A stretch of 64,000 nucleotides of DNA from Burkholderiaceae bacterium (GCA_030695205.1 JAUYTN010000061.1:1-64000), one strand, 5' to 3'. Positions 53,234 through 62,511 are shown, counted from the first letter of the stretch. Numbers and translations: made by a program. The notes: generated from the sequence alone by a model not told the origin.

Positions 53234-56200
53234 TCAGTCAAAAATGGCGCTGTACCAGGCGTCGGCCTGATGCTCCAGCCAGTAGTGGCTGGTGAGCCAG
53301 TCGTTCAGCGCCTTGCCCTGCTGCGCGCGCAGGGTATGGCTGTTCATGAGTGCCCGAATGGCGTTCAGCCACTGCTCGGGGTCGTCGGAAACATGGGCGA
53401 CAGGCGGGGATGATGTGCGGAATGGGTACACATCCGAGCACACCACTGGCCAGCCCATGGCCCCGTATTCCAGCAGCCGCAGGTTGCTTTTGCAGGCGTT
53501 GAATGGGTTGTTCTCCAGGGGGGCCAGGGCAATGTCCAGGTCCAGGCTGGCCAGCTTGGCTGGATAGTCTTTGTATGACACAAAGGTGTGGAACTCTTTG
53601 ATGAAGGGCCTGAGCTCGTTGGGGCACATGCCCATGAACACCAGGTCCACCTCGTTGGCCAACTCGGCCACCACCGTTTGGATCAGCTTCAGGTCGCCCT
53701 GGTGCTGTGCGGCGCCCGCCCAGCCCACCCGCAGCCGCTGCCGATCAGGTGCAGGCCTGAAAAAGCTGCCCCAGGCGCGGGCATCCAAAGCGTTGGGCAC
53801 CACGCGCACGTCGGTACAAAACGCTCGGTAGTAGTCGGCCAAGGGCTGGGTGGACACCAGCAGGCGGTCACTCAGGGACAGCGCTTCCAGGGTTCGGCCA
53901 TGGCTTTCGCGCTGTCCTTGCACATAGGCGGGGTGCGAGCGCGGCAGGTCGGACGACAAATCGTCCATCAGTTGAATGATGAAGGTGCCTGGGCACTGAG
54001 CCCGGATGGCGCGCATACTGGCAATGTCTGCATCGCCTATGGAGTGCTGCAGCAGCACCCGGTCGGGCTTGGCACGGGCAATGTCCAGTGGGGTGAGCAG
54101 TCGGCGGGCCTGTTTGCCGACGGGGTTGACCAGGCAGGTTTCGGCCTTGCTTTCATGCTGCAGCCAGTCCAGGGGTTCGACCACCCGGTACTGGCCCGAT
54201 CCGCTGGAGATGGGTTGGGCAATGGCCCTGGGGCGGTCGTGCCGCGCAGGTTCCCAATCCACCACCAGCTCTGCGTCGAGTCTGTAGGGCGAATGGCCCG
54301 ACAGGTGGCGACTGTACAGGTCCCGCCCCGGTGCCCGACCCAGCCAGCGCTGGCCCAGTGCATCCCGTTCGTTCAGGTGCTGCTGGGTCAGGGCGGCGTC
54401 GATTTGCTGGTGGCGGCGCACGCTTTGCCGGGTGGCGCCGCCCGCGTGCAACATGCTGGCGGCTGGCGTCCACACCAGGCGCCATCCGGCGTCTGTGAGA
54501 CGGTACCCGAGGTCCGCCATGGTGGTAAACACCCTGGCATTGGTCTCGTCCCAGCCACCGCCCGCCACCACAGCGGATTTGCGCACCATGGCGCAAGAGC
54601 CCAACACGCCCGCCACGTCTTGCGCCATTTGCAGGCGGTTGAACTGGCCGTTTTCGGTCAGCCACTGTTGCTCGCCCACGTAGCTCAGAAGCTGCGCCCC
54701 TTCACCGCTGATGCACGGGCCGCCCATCAGGGTGGGCTTGTGGTTGACCTGCAGCACCAGCCGAGGGGCCACCACCGCCACATCGGCTTGGGACATCAGG
54801 CGGCGAAGCTGGCGCACGCAACCGGCCTCAATGAATTCCACATCGTCGTCACACACCAGCACCAGCTCGTGGCGGGCAGCGGCCAGCCCCTGGTTGAGCG
54901 ATAGGGCGTGGTGGTAGGGGCCATCCTGTGTTTCGATCAGGCGGATGCAGTCGCTGTAGCCTGCAGGCAGCATGGTCTCCAGCAGGTTGCGGGTGGCCAT
55001 GGCATCGGTGGGCTGCACCAGCAGCACGATGTCGTCCACCTCGTCGGCCGCATACGTGCGCACCGACAGCAGCAGCGACTTGAGATAGCCCAACTGCTTG
55101 CCGGTCGGGATGACCAGACTGACACGGGCCTGTGGGTCGTCGGGGTAGCGAACCTGCCAGCAGCCCACGGTGTCGGTGGCCTGGACCACGGTATGGGGCA
55201 GCAGGGTCTGCAGCACACTGGTGGCTGCGGCCAGCTCCCGTGCCTCACGCCCGGCGGGCATGTCGGGTGATGCATGGGACAGAATTTTGTCCACATAGCG
55301 CGCCGCCACTGCTCCATGCGTGGCCACCACACTCAGCGCCAGGCGGTAGGCCGACACGTAGTCATGCCGGTCCGGCATGTGCCGCCACGCAGCGGTGCGA
55401 ACTGCCACGATGCCGCCCAGGCAGTTGGTCTGCCGCAGCCACTCCACATGGCCCATGCCTTTGAAAAAGGGCACCCGCGCACCTTTCAGGCCAGGCACGT
55501 CTTCGGCGGCAAACGCCAGTTGGGCGTCGGCGTGGGTTTCCAGGGCCAGCAGCAGCTCCAGGGTGGCGTGCGGCTCCAAGCGGGTGCCTGCGTCCACCAG
55601 CACACACAGCGGATGGGTGGCGGTATCCAGGCTGTCGGCATCCCCGGTCAGCCAGTTGACGTTGGTGCCCAGCTCTTCAGCAGGTACGGGCGAAGGGTAG
55701 GGCGCGTGGATGACGATGGCTGCGTTGGGCAGCCAGCTGGCGGCCACATCGTCCAGCGTGGCGGCCAGGGCGTCCATGCTGCGGTCCTGGGCAAACACAT
55801 GCACACACGCGGGCTGCACCCGCTGGTGCGCAATGAATTCGGCATAAATGTCGGCGTGCACCTCCCGCAGCGTGGCGCGCTTGGACCAGTCTTTGTAGCT
55901 GGTGGCCAGTTTTTGGTAGGCCTGGGCGTCGGCGCGCTTGGCCTTGTCTTCGGTCAGTGCGGGCAGCCAGTTCTCCAGCTGCTCGGTGTGGGTACTCAGC
56001 CACACGAGGTCATTGTCCATCTGCGCCGCAGCACGTTGGGTCAGTGCCACAAACCCACGCACCGACTCCTCGCAGTGGGCAATGTGCGCGGCATAGGCTT
56101 TGGTAAACCCCTGCAATTGCAGTGTGCAGTCGGGGTGCATGGGCGCTTGTTGCAGCCCGTACGCGCAGCCCACAGTCTCCAGAGGCAGGGAGGGGCGGCT

Positions 56201-56890
56201 TGGCAGCAGGTAGTCGTTGGGCACATACACCACCTGGCAGCCAGACAGCCTTGCTTCTGTAGTAATAGCTGATTTTGCATACGCATAAAGCGTAGAGGCG
56301 GTTTTTAATGCTAAAAATCTGGCGTCTGGCCCCAAGGGAACGTCGACGTGTTGCGACAGGTCCTGGAGCCCGGCATGTTCGGCCAGTGGTTTTTGGTTCA
56401 GCGCTGGCAGTCGCCCGGTGTGTACCAGTGCCCCCGAGCGAGGAGCGTCGGGCGGGGGCGCGACAAACCCCTCAGGGTCTACCCAAGGCAGGGCAATTGG
56501 CCACTCTTTGTGGATGGTGGCCCCTGGAACTGGGCCTGGCATGTCAAAGCACAACACACCGGGTTTGCCCAGCTGGCCGTCGGGCATGTTCCATTCGGAG
56601 CGGAACACCACCTGCAGCCCTGGGCGGGGCGACACCTCGGGCGCACGAAATCCGGCCACCGAAATGGGCCGCAGCCCACTGAGGTGGTGTGCCGCCATTT
56701 GGGATGCGGTCAGCACCGGCGTCCACAGCCTGCCATCGGTTTTGGGGGCGTCCACCAGGTACGCGGGGTAACCCGCACGGTTCAGCAGACTGCACAGCAC
56801 GTGCAACTGCCAGGTGGTCTCGTCGCCATCGTCCAAATGGGCGGGGGCAAACACGTAGTAGGGGGACGCGCGGTGTGTGAAGCTGTTCAT
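53234..56890 (-). CDS. Giant multi-domain glycosyltransferase, candidate flagellin glycosylation enzyme
   Basis: The 1218-residue protein has no membrane segment. From the N-terminus: an unassigned domain (1-340); a GT2-like domain (about 370-560) with LCVLVDAGTRLEPHATLE; a second, better GT2 domain (about 590-830) with VSLVIPTGKQLGYLKSLLLS and the metal site VLVCDDDVEF; and a GT4-like end (about 930-1218) with VRVVPNALDARAW and LLEYGAMGWPVVCSDVYPF. The ATG has GGAGAG upstream. It lies between the flagellins and the TylF-type gene. Residues 194-209 are encoded by a copy of the dispersed repeat, with rare codons. Flagellin as acceptor is inferred from position. Confidence 0.8.
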   Translation of the reverse strand: MNSFTHRASPYYVFAPAHLDDGDETTWQLHVLCSLLNRAGYPAYLVDAPKTDGRLWTPVLTASQMAAHHLSGLRPISVAGFRAPEVSPRPGLQVVFRSEWNMPDGQLGKPGVLCFDMPGPVPGATIHKEWPIALPWVDPEGFVAPPPDAPRSGALVHTGRLPALNQKPLAEHAGLQDLSQHVDVPLGPDARFLALKTASTLYAYAKSAITTEARLSGCQVVYVPNDYLLPSRPSLPLETVGCAYGLQQAPMHPDCTLQLQGFTKAYAAHIAHCEESVRGFVALTQRAAAQMDNDLVWLSTHTEQLENWLPALTEDKAKRADAQAYQKLATSYKDWSKRATLREVHADIYAEFIAHQRVQPACVHVFAQDRSMDALAATLDDVAASWLPNAAIVIHAPYPSPVPAEELGTNVNWLTGDADSLDTATHPLCVLVDAGTRLEPHATLELLLALETHADAQLAFAAEDVPGLKGARVPFFKGMGHVEWLRQTNCLGGIVAVRTAAWRHMPDRHDYVSAYRLALSVVATHGAVAARYVDKILSHASPDMPAGREARELAAATSVLQTLLPHTVVQATDTVGCWQVRYPDDPQARVSLVIPTGKQLGYLKSLLLSVRTYAADEVDDIVLLVQPTDAMATRNLLETMLPAGYSDCIRLIETQDGPYHHALSLNQGLAAARHELVLVCDDDVEFIEAGCVRQLRRLMSQADVAVVAPRLVLQVNHKPTLMGGPCISGEGAQLLSYVGEQQWLTENGQFNRLQMAQDVAGVLGSCAMVRKSAVVAGGGWDETNARVFTTMADLGYRLTDAGWRLVWTPAASMLHAGGATRQSVRRHQQIDAALTQQHLNERDALGQRWLGRAPGRDLYSRHLSGHSPYRLDAELVVDWEPARHDRPRAIAQPISSGSGQYRVVEPLDWLQHESKAETCLVNPVGKQARRLLTPLDIARAKPDRVLLQHSIGDADIASMRAIRAQCPGTFIIQLMDDLSSDLPRSHPAYVQGQRESHGRTLEALSLSDRLLVSTQPLADYYRAFCTDVRVVPNALDARAWGSFFRPAPDRQRLRVGWAGAAQHQGDLKLIQTVVAELANEVDLVFMGMCPNELRPFIKEFHTFVSYKDYPAKLASLDLDIALAPLENNPFNACKSNLRLLEYGAMGWPVVCSDVYPFRTSSPPVAHVSDDPEQWLNAIRALMNSHTLRAQQGKALNDWLTSHYWLEHQADAWYSAIFD
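56266..56310 (+). repeat. Dispersed 45 bp repeat, copy F, inside the glycosyltransferase gene
   Basis: It begins TAGCTGATTTTGC, has AAAGCG after 16 bases, AGGC three bases later, and ends in TTTTTAATG. At 45 bases it keeps the host frame. Read on the coding strand it gives LKTASTLYAYAKSA with codons such as TTA, ACT and ACA that the rest of the gene avoids. Confidence 0.75.
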
Positions 56891-56936
56891 AGGCTCTCCG
56901 TCGGCACAGATTGTGTACCACCGCATCGGCAGGACG

Positions 56937-56967
56937 AAAAAAAGCCACCTCGGTGCAACCGGGTGGC
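56937..56967 (-). terminator. Terminator after flagellin gene 1
   Basis: Stem GCCACC/GGTGGC with a 12-base loop at 56944-56967 is followed on the minus strand by seven T residues. It separates the flagellin transcript from the glycosyltransferase gene. Confidence 0.85.
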
Positions 56968-57017
56968 CAAGTGGTTTGGGGCTGGAAGGCTGGCGCGTGG
57001 CATTCGCAAGCCGGCCA

Positions 57018-57884
57018 TCAGCTCTGCAGCAGGCGCATCACGTTCTGGGGCTGCTGGTTGGCTTGGGCAATCATGGCGGTGCCAGCTTGCTGCAAGATTT
57101 GCGAACGGCTGAGGTTGGCGGTTTCAGCGGCGAAGTCGGCGTCCATGATTCGGCCTCGGGCAGCAGCCTGGTTCTCCACGCCAATCCGCAGGTTGGCAAT
57201 GGTTTGCTCGAAGCGGCTTTGCACCGCACCCAGCGTGGCTCGGCGGTCGTTGACGGCGGAGATGGCATTGTCCAGAGATTGGATTCGAGCGATGTTTCCA
57301 GAGTTGGCAGCGGTGTCCAAGGCAGATGCTGTAGTGCCGCCGCTGGCGACAGCAGTCAGCACGCTGCCGGAGAGAGAGACTGCGCTTGCTGCCAATGTGA
57401 TGCGGTTGTCGCTCCCCGAGTTGGCTCCCACTTGAAAGGTGAAATCATTGGCCGTAGCGGTGGCGACATTCAAAATAGTTTGGCCGTTGAATGTGGTGGC
57501 ACTCATGGTTCGTGCCAACTCGGAGGCCAGTTCGGTGTATTCGTTGTTCAGCTTGACCAAGTCGCCAGTGGTGTTGGTGGAGTTGATGGACTGCACCGCC
57601 AACTCGCGCATGCGTTGCAGCATGTCGTTCAGACCAGCCAAGCCGCCCTCTGCGGTTTGCGCCAGGGAGATGCCGTCGTTGGCGTTGCGGATGGCCACAT
57701 TCATGCCGCGCACCTGGGTGTTCATGCGGTCGGCAATGGCCAAGCCAGCGGCGTCGTCTTTGGAGCTGTTGACGCGCAGGCCGGAGGACAGGCGGGCCAT
57801 GGTGGTGGCCAAGCTGGCTGCGTTGTTGGTGGCGTTGCGCTGGGCGTTGAGCGACATCGCGTTGGTGTTGATGGTCATGGCCAT
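57018..57884 (-). CDS. fliC: Flagellin, copy 1
   Basis: The 288-residue flagellin has the conserved N-terminal D0/D1 region (INTNAMSLNAQRN, SSGLRVNSSKDDAAGLAIADRM) and C-terminal region (MDADFAAETANLSRSQILQQAG, ending NVMRLLQS). The central part, about 150-200, is short and replaces the D2/D3 domains of enterobacterial flagellin. Thr and Ser are frequent there, giving possible sites for O-linked sugars. It is monocistronic, with a terminator after it. I found no clear sigma-28 promoter upstream. Confidence 0.97.
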   Translation of the reverse strand: MAMTINTNAMSLNAQRNATNNAASLATTMARLSSGLRVNSSKDDAAGLAIADRMNTQVRGMNVAIRNANDGISLAQTAEGGLAGLNDMLQRMRELAVQSINSTNTTGDLVKLNNEYTELASELARTMSATTFNGQTILNVATATANDFTFQVGANSGSDNRITLAASAVSLSGSVLTAVASGGTTASALDTAANSGNIARIQSLDNAISAVNDRRATLGAVQSRFEQTIANLRIGVENQAAARGRIMDADFAAETANLSRSQILQQAGTAMIAQANQQPQNVMRLLQS

Positions 57885-58003
57885 GGAAAACTCCTCGAGT
57901 GATCAAAAAATAGGTTGTTCAATCCACTCGGCTCGTTCATCGCATCAGACCGACCGAGACAACCGGGTGTTGGACTCCATTGTTCTGGTCTGGGGAAAAA
58001 CTT

Positions 58004-58028
58004 AAGCCCCGATGAACGGGGCTTTTTT
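58004..58028. terminator. Terminator between the acetyltransferase and flagellin 1
   Basis: Stem AAGCCCC/GGGGCTT with a 7-base loop. On the minus strand it is followed by TTAAGTTTTT and should end the acetyltransferase transcript; on the plus strand a run of six T residues follows. Confidence 0.75.
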
Positions 58029-58080
58029 GGGGCTTTTTGAGGTGTTTGTGGTCTGTTGTGCATGACCACTTGGCCGATTC

Positions 58081-58776
58081 TCAAGGGCTCGTCAGGTTCA
58101 GGTTGGTGTTGTCCGCCTCGTAGCGGATCCGTCGAAATGGTCGGCCAAACCCTTGGGTCAAGGCGGCCTCCATGCTGTCCAGTGCGCCGTCTGTGCTGCT
58201 CCAGTCCACGGTTTCGTCTCGCCAATCGTGGTCGTACCAGCGGATGTGCTCGATCCGCCCTTGGATCTCTGATGTGAACCTGGGCCTGATCGGGCGACAG
58301 GGGTTGCCAGCAGCCACGGTGAATGGCGCAATGCTGCGGGTTACCACCGAACCCGCGCCCACCACGCAACCGTCCCCAATGGTCACGCCTGCCTTGACAA
58401 TGACATTCGCCCCAATCCATACATCAGACCCTATGACCGTTCGCTCGTAGCGGTAGGTGGTTTGACCGTCAAAGCGGGAGTTGGGCATGAAGGGGCGCCA
58501 AGCCACTGGACTGGCCGTCAGCAAGTGCATGGGGTGTCCCAGGCCAATCACGAAACCCGAGGCAATCGATGTGTAGTTGCCAATGTCGGTGTAGCCCACC
58601 TCTGCTTGTGTCGAGATGTAGGAGTGTCCACCCAGGCTGCTGTGGTACAGAGTGACGTTGGGGTAGACCATGCACGGTGCCGACAACAGGCCGGTCCCGT
58701 GAATCTGCATGCCTTGCATGAGGTGGAGCTCCAACTCGCCCGACAGTTGCAAGGAGTTGTCTGCGTTGATTTGCAT
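58081..58776 (-). CDS. CatB-like hexapeptide-repeat O-acetyltransferase
   Basis: The 231-residue protein is a left-handed beta-helix acyltransferase. Hexapeptide-type repeats occur at VIGSDVWIGANVIVKAGVTIGDGCVVGAGSVV, followed by the family motif VAAGNPCRPIRPRF. The catalytic histidine is probably in GLGHPMHLL. CatB-related enzymes acetylate antibiotics or sugars. Its place between two flagellin genes, near the glycosyltransferase and TylF-type genes, points to acetylation of the flagellin glycan, which is inference. Confidence 0.88.
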   Translation of the reverse strand: MQINADNSLQLSGELELHLMQGMQIHGTGLLSAPCMVYPNVTLYHSSLGGHSYISTQAEVGYTDIGNYTSIASGFVIGLGHPMHLLTASPVAWRPFMPNSRFDGQTTYRYERTVIGSDVWIGANVIVKAGVTIGDGCVVGAGSVVTRSIAPFTVAAGNPCRPIRPRFTSEIQGRIEHIRWYDHDWRDETVDWSSTDGALDSMEAALTQGFGRPFRRIRYEADNTNLNLTSP

Positions 58777-58840
58777 GGAGGTGTCTCAATGAATGGCAGG
58801 GCAGGTGGCGGGGTAAACGGCTGGTTCAAGGCCGGGGTTC

Positions 58841-58879
58841 AAAAAGCGAAACCGCCCGGGGCAGGGCCGTCGGGCGGTT
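58841..58879 (-). terminator. Terminator after flagellin gene 2
   Basis: Stem AACCGCCCG/CGGGCGGTT at 58850-58879 is followed on the minus strand by CGCTTTTT. It lies between flagellin 2 and the acetyltransferase gene. Confidence 0.8.
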
Positions 58880-58902
58880 CCAGGGGGCGTACGGGCGCAC
58901 TA

Positions 58903-59754
58903 TCAGCGCAGCAGGCTCATGACGTTTTGTGGCAACTGGTTGGCTTGGGCAATCATGGCCGTGCCAGCCTGCTGCAGAATTTGTGAGCGGCTCAGATTGG
59001 CCGTTTCGGAGGCAAAGTCGGCATCCATGATGCGGCCTCGTGCTGCTGCTTGGTTTTCCACGCCAATGCGCAAGTTGGAAATGGTTTGTTCAAACCGGCT
59101 CTGCACAGCGCCCAGGGTCGCGCGGCGATCGTTGACGGCGGAAATGGCCGCATCGAGAAATCCGATGGTGGCTGAGTTGGTCAGCGCAGCGCTAGTGGTG
59201 AGCGCCGACGCGCTTGCACCCGTAAACACGGTTGCCATGGCGGCATTGCCGCTTAGTGTGATGTTGCCCGAGCTGACGGTAATCTGATTATCAGTGGAAG
59301 AGTTCGCGCCCACTTGAAAGGTGTAGTCGGCACTCCCGTTCAAGACCGTCTGTCCGTTGAATGTGGTGGCGCTCATGGTGCGACCCACTTCATTCCTCAG
59401 TTCCACGTATTCGTTGTTGAGTTTGGCGATGTCGCCACTGGTGTTGGTCGCGTTGACCGATTGAACCGCCAATTCGCGCATGCGCTGCAGCATGTCGTTG
59501 ATGCTGGCCAGGCCACCTTCGGCCGTTTGCGCCAGGGAAATACCGTCGTTGGCGTTGCGGATCGCCACATTCATGCCGCGCACCTGGGTGTTCATGCGGT
59601 CGGCAATCGCCAAGCCAGCGGCGTCGTCTTTGGAACTGTTGACGCGCAGGCCAGACGACAGGCGGGCCATGGTGGTCGAGAGGCTCATCGCGTTGTTGGC
59701 GGCGTTGCGCTGGGCGTTGAGTGATATCGAGTTGGTGTTGATGGTCATGGCCAT
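58903..59754 (-). CDS. fliC: Flagellin, copy 2
   Basis: This 283-residue flagellin has the same conserved ends as copy 1 (INTNSISLNAQRN at the start, QNVMSLLR at the end) and a different short centre with SADYTFQVGANSSTDNQITV. The start is the ATG of MAMTINTN; a longer frame to 59982 has no support. It is flanked by terminators and thus read alone. I could not place its promoter with confidence. Confidence 0.96.
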   Translation of the reverse strand: MAMTINTNSISLNAQRNAANNAMSLSTTMARLSSGLRVNSSKDDAAGLAIADRMNTQVRGMNVAIRNANDGISLAQTAEGGLASINDMLQRMRELAVQSVNATNTSGDIAKLNNEYVELRNEVGRTMSATTFNGQTVLNGSADYTFQVGANSSTDNQITVSSGNITLSGNAAMATVFTGASASALTTSAALTNSATIGFLDAAISAVNDRRATLGAVQSRFEQTISNLRIGVENQAAARGRIMDADFASETANLSRSQILQQAGTAMIAQANQLPQNVMSLLR

Positions 59755-59867
59755 TTGAAAGACTCCTTCAGAGAGAGATGCTGCGGTGGACTTGCACCCG
59801 GTCGGTACGCATCTGCTGTGGGCATGCCTGAAACTCCGAGTGTGGAGGTCTATTTTTTCTGAGGGAT

Positions 59868-59895
59868 CAAAAACAAAAGCCCCGATAAACGGGGC
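59868..59895 (-). terminator. Terminator after flagellin gene 3
   Basis: Stem GCCCCG/CGGGGC with a 5-base loop at 59879-59895 is followed on the minus strand by TTTTGTTTTT. Confidence 0.88.
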
Positions 59896-59932
59896 CTTTG
59901 CGGGGTATATCCGGCGTTGCCGGATGGGATGC

Positions 59933-60805
59933 TTAGCGTAGCAGTGCCAGCACGCCCTGTGGCAGCTGGTTGGCCTGGGCAATCATGGCGGTACCGGCTT
60001 GCTGCAGGATCTGTGAACGGCTCAGGTTCGCCGTCTCGGAAGCAAAGTCGGCATCCATGATTCGGCCACGGGCTGCGGCTTGGTTTTCTACGCTGATACG
60101 CAGGTTGGAAACTGTGTTCTCAAAACGGCTTTGCACAGCACCCAGCGTGGCGCGGCGGTCGTTCACTGCAGATATGGCAGAGTCCAAAGCCCCAATGACT
60201 GCAGAGTTGTTGAGTGCCGTGCCTGTGACCAGTGAGGAGCTCGCACCGCCCGAGAGCACGGCGCTGAGCGCCACGTTTCCACTGAGAGAAACGTTCGCTG
60301 CTGCCACGGTAATGCGGTCTGAAGCGCCTGAATTGGCGCCGACTTGGAAGGCAAAGTCGTTGGCGGTGGCTGTCGCGATGTTCAGAATAGCTTGTCCGTT
60401 GAACGTAGTGGAGCTCATGGTCCGACCGATCTCTGCTCCCAATTCCAAAAATTCGTTGTTAAGCTTACCAATGTCTCCAGACGCGCCGGTTGTGTTTGTT
60501 GAGTTTGTAGCTTGTACCGCCAGTTCACGCATGCGCTGCAGCATGTCGTTCATGCTGGCCAAGCCACCTTCAGCCGTTTGGGCCAAAGAGATGCCGTCGT
60601 TGGCATTGCGGATAGCGACGTTCATGCCGCGCACCTGGGTATTCATGCGGTCTGCAATGGCCAGGCCAGCAGCGTCGTCTTTGGAGCTGTTGATGCGCAA
60701 TCCTGAGGACAAGCGAGCCATGGTGGTAGCCAGGCTGGTGGCGTTGTTGGAGGCGTTGCGCTGAGCGTTCAGGGACAGTGCATTGGTGTTGATGGTCATG
60801 GCCAT
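59933..60805 (-). CDS. fliC: Flagellin, copy 3
   Basis: A 290-residue flagellin with INTNALSLNAQRN at the start and QGVLALLR at the end. Its two ends are almost identical in DNA to those of flagellin 4, while the centre differs and contains three extra residues (STNTTGASGDIG). A good sigma-28 promoter lies 81-107 bases upstream of the ATG. It is followed by its own terminator. Confidence 0.96.
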   Translation of the reverse strand: MAMTINTNALSLNAQRNASNNATSLATTMARLSSGLRINSSKDDAAGLAIADRMNTQVRGMNVAIRNANDGISLAQTAEGGLASMNDMLQRMRELAVQATNSTNTTGASGDIGKLNNEFLELGAEIGRTMSSTTFNGQAILNIATATANDFAFQVGANSGASDRITVAAANVSLSGNVALSAVLSGGASSSLVTGTALNNSAVIGALDSAISAVNDRRATLGAVQSRFENTVSNLRISVENQAAARGRIMDADFASETANLSRSQILQQAGTAMIAQANQLPQGVLALLR

Positions 60806-60885
60806 GATGGAACTCCTAGGTGGGTCAAGAACTGAGCGTTCGTGTTTCAGGCATCTGGCAGAAACGCTTGGTGCTCATGGTGAAT

Positions 60886-60912
60886 GTTTCGGCTGAGTTG
60901 AGTTGAACTTGA
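60886..60912 (-). promoter_or_regulatory. Sigma-28 (FliA) promoter of flagellin 3
   Basis: On the minus strand TCAAGTTC, 11 bases, then GCCGAAAC. This follows the FliA pattern TAAAGTTT-N11-GCCGATAA with the right spacing. It lies in the gap after fliD. Confidence 0.75.
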
Positions 60913-60962
60913 GGCGGTACGGTGTGCAATGTGTCACGAATACCTTGGCTGGCAAGATCTGC

Positions 60963-62393
60963 TTAGCTCGATTTGTTCCACACGGCCACTTGTGACGACA
61001 CAAAGCTGCCCAAAGACGATAGAGCCGCCATGTTGGCATCGAGTCGGCTGAATTGGGCATAAAGCCGGGTTTCGGAGCGGGTAACCCGGTCGCTGATGCG
61101 GCCTTGCTCGGTGGTGTTGCGGTCGATGGCGCTCTTGAGCGCCTTGTTGCGGTTTTCGATGGTGCCGTCAATGCCGACAGCCGTGCGGACAAAGTCTCTC
61201 AGGCGCTTGGCCAGCCCATCGGTGGTGGCGCTGCCCGAGTCTGTATCGAAGAAGGTGCGCAAATCCGCTGGTTTGGCCAAGCTGGCGGTGAGTTTGGCGC
61301 TGTTGATGTTGAGGCTACCGTCCCGTTGCAGCTCCATGCCCACATCGCTCAGGCGGTTGAAGCTGGTGCCCGCAGGCCCATTGGCCCCCAGCATGGACCG
61401 CAACACGCTTTGCAAGCCCACGGCGGTGCTGTCGCCCTGCAGGGGGCCAGCAGACTTGTTGGCGGGGTTGTAGCGTGTCATGTCCGCCAGGCTGGCGTTC
61501 AGGGTGTTGTAGGCCTTTTGGAAGGCCTCCAGCCGTGCTTTGGTTTCTGCCTCGTTGGCCGTGATGCTGACCTGCGCGTTGGAGGTGGTTTCGGCCAAAA
61601 GATTGAGTGTCACGCCCGGAACGGCATCGGCCACGGTGTTAGTGGCTGAGCTGACTGCAATGCCGTCAATCTCGATGTTGGCGTCCATGGCAGTTTGGGT
61701 GCGGGCCATGCCATAAAACCCGGTTGGCCCATGGTCAAAGGCCAACGAGCCTACACCTGTGGTGCCATCGGTGATGGCCGTACCACTCCCGTCGAAAGAT
61801 TGGATGCGAAAACCAGCGTTGTCGCCGGTGCCATTGCCGCGCAACAGTAACCGATCTTCCGCACCGCTGCGCACCACCACCGCAGTGACGCCCGCCCCCG
61901 AGCTGTTGATCTTGCCTGCGATGTCGCTCAGGGTGTCGGTGTCAAGAATGTTGACGCTGACCACAGAGCCTGAGCTGTTGAAGGTGGTGCCATCCCACTT
62001 GCCGGTTTGCAGGTCCAGCCGACCTTCGCTGCCAATGGCCGCGTTGGTGGCCAGCGGGCCGGAGCGCGCAGACTGGGCCTGGGCCAGGTTGTTCACCCGC
62101 ACAGAAAATGAGGTGGCCAATGCGCCCTCGGTGACGCTGCCTGTCACGGCCGATGTGTTGTTGCTTGTGAATGTTTTGCTGTTCCACGTGCTGGGGTTCA
62201 TCAGCGCGGTGGCGGCATCCTGCAGCGTGGCCATTTCGGATTTGAGTCGACCGTAGGCGGAGAGTTTGGTCTGCAGACTGGATGCCTTGGTCTGCAACTG
62301 GGTAATGGGCTGTCGTTCCAGCGCCACCAGCTGAGAGACGATGGTACGCACATCCAATCCGCTGCCGACTCCGGGGGTTGAAATGGTGGCCAT
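60963..62393 (-). CDS. fliD: Filament cap protein FliD
   Basis: FliD (476 residues) caps the growing filament and places flagellin subunits. It has the N-terminal FliD domain (GVGSGLDVRTIVSQLVALERQPI), a middle beta-rich part and the C-terminal helical domain (NRNTTEQGRISDRVTRSETRLYAQFSRLDANMAAL). The ATG has AAAGGAC upstream. It lies between flagellin 3 and flagellin 4, away from fliS and fliT. Confidence 0.96.
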   Translation of the reverse strand: MATISTPGVGSGLDVRTIVSQLVALERQPITQLQTKASSLQTKLSAYGRLKSEMATLQDAATALMNPSTWNSKTFTSNNTSAVTGSVTEGALATSFSVRVNNLAQAQSARSGPLATNAAIGSEGRLDLQTGKWDGTTFNSSGSVVSVNILDTDTLSDIAGKINSSGAGVTAVVVRSGAEDRLLLRGNGTGDNAGFRIQSFDGSGTAITDGTTGVGSLAFDHGPTGFYGMARTQTAMDANIEIDGIAVSSATNTVADAVPGVTLNLLAETTSNAQVSITANEAETKARLEAFQKAYNTLNASLADMTRYNPANKSAGPLQGDSTAVGLQSVLRSMLGANGPAGTSFNRLSDVGMELQRDGSLNINSAKLTASLAKPADLRTFFDTDSGSATTDGLAKRLRDFVRTAVGIDGTIENRNKALKSAIDRNTTEQGRISDRVTRSETRLYAQFSRLDANMAALSSLGSFVSSQVAVWNKSS

Positions 62394-62456
62394 GGTTCGT
62401 CCTTTCGTGTCTCTGGTGGCAAGTGGTTGGCTCAGCCATTAAAGCGCGCCAAAACC

Positions 62457-62488
62457 AAAAAAGCCAGACCCTTTGGCAAGGGGCTGGC
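62457..62488 (-). terminator. Terminator after flagellin gene 4
   Basis: Imperfect stem GCCAG-CCC/GGG-CTGGC at 62463-62488 is followed on the minus strand by six T residues. Confidence 0.8.
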
Positions 62489-62511
62489 CGGTGTAGCGGG
62501 CTACAACCCGA

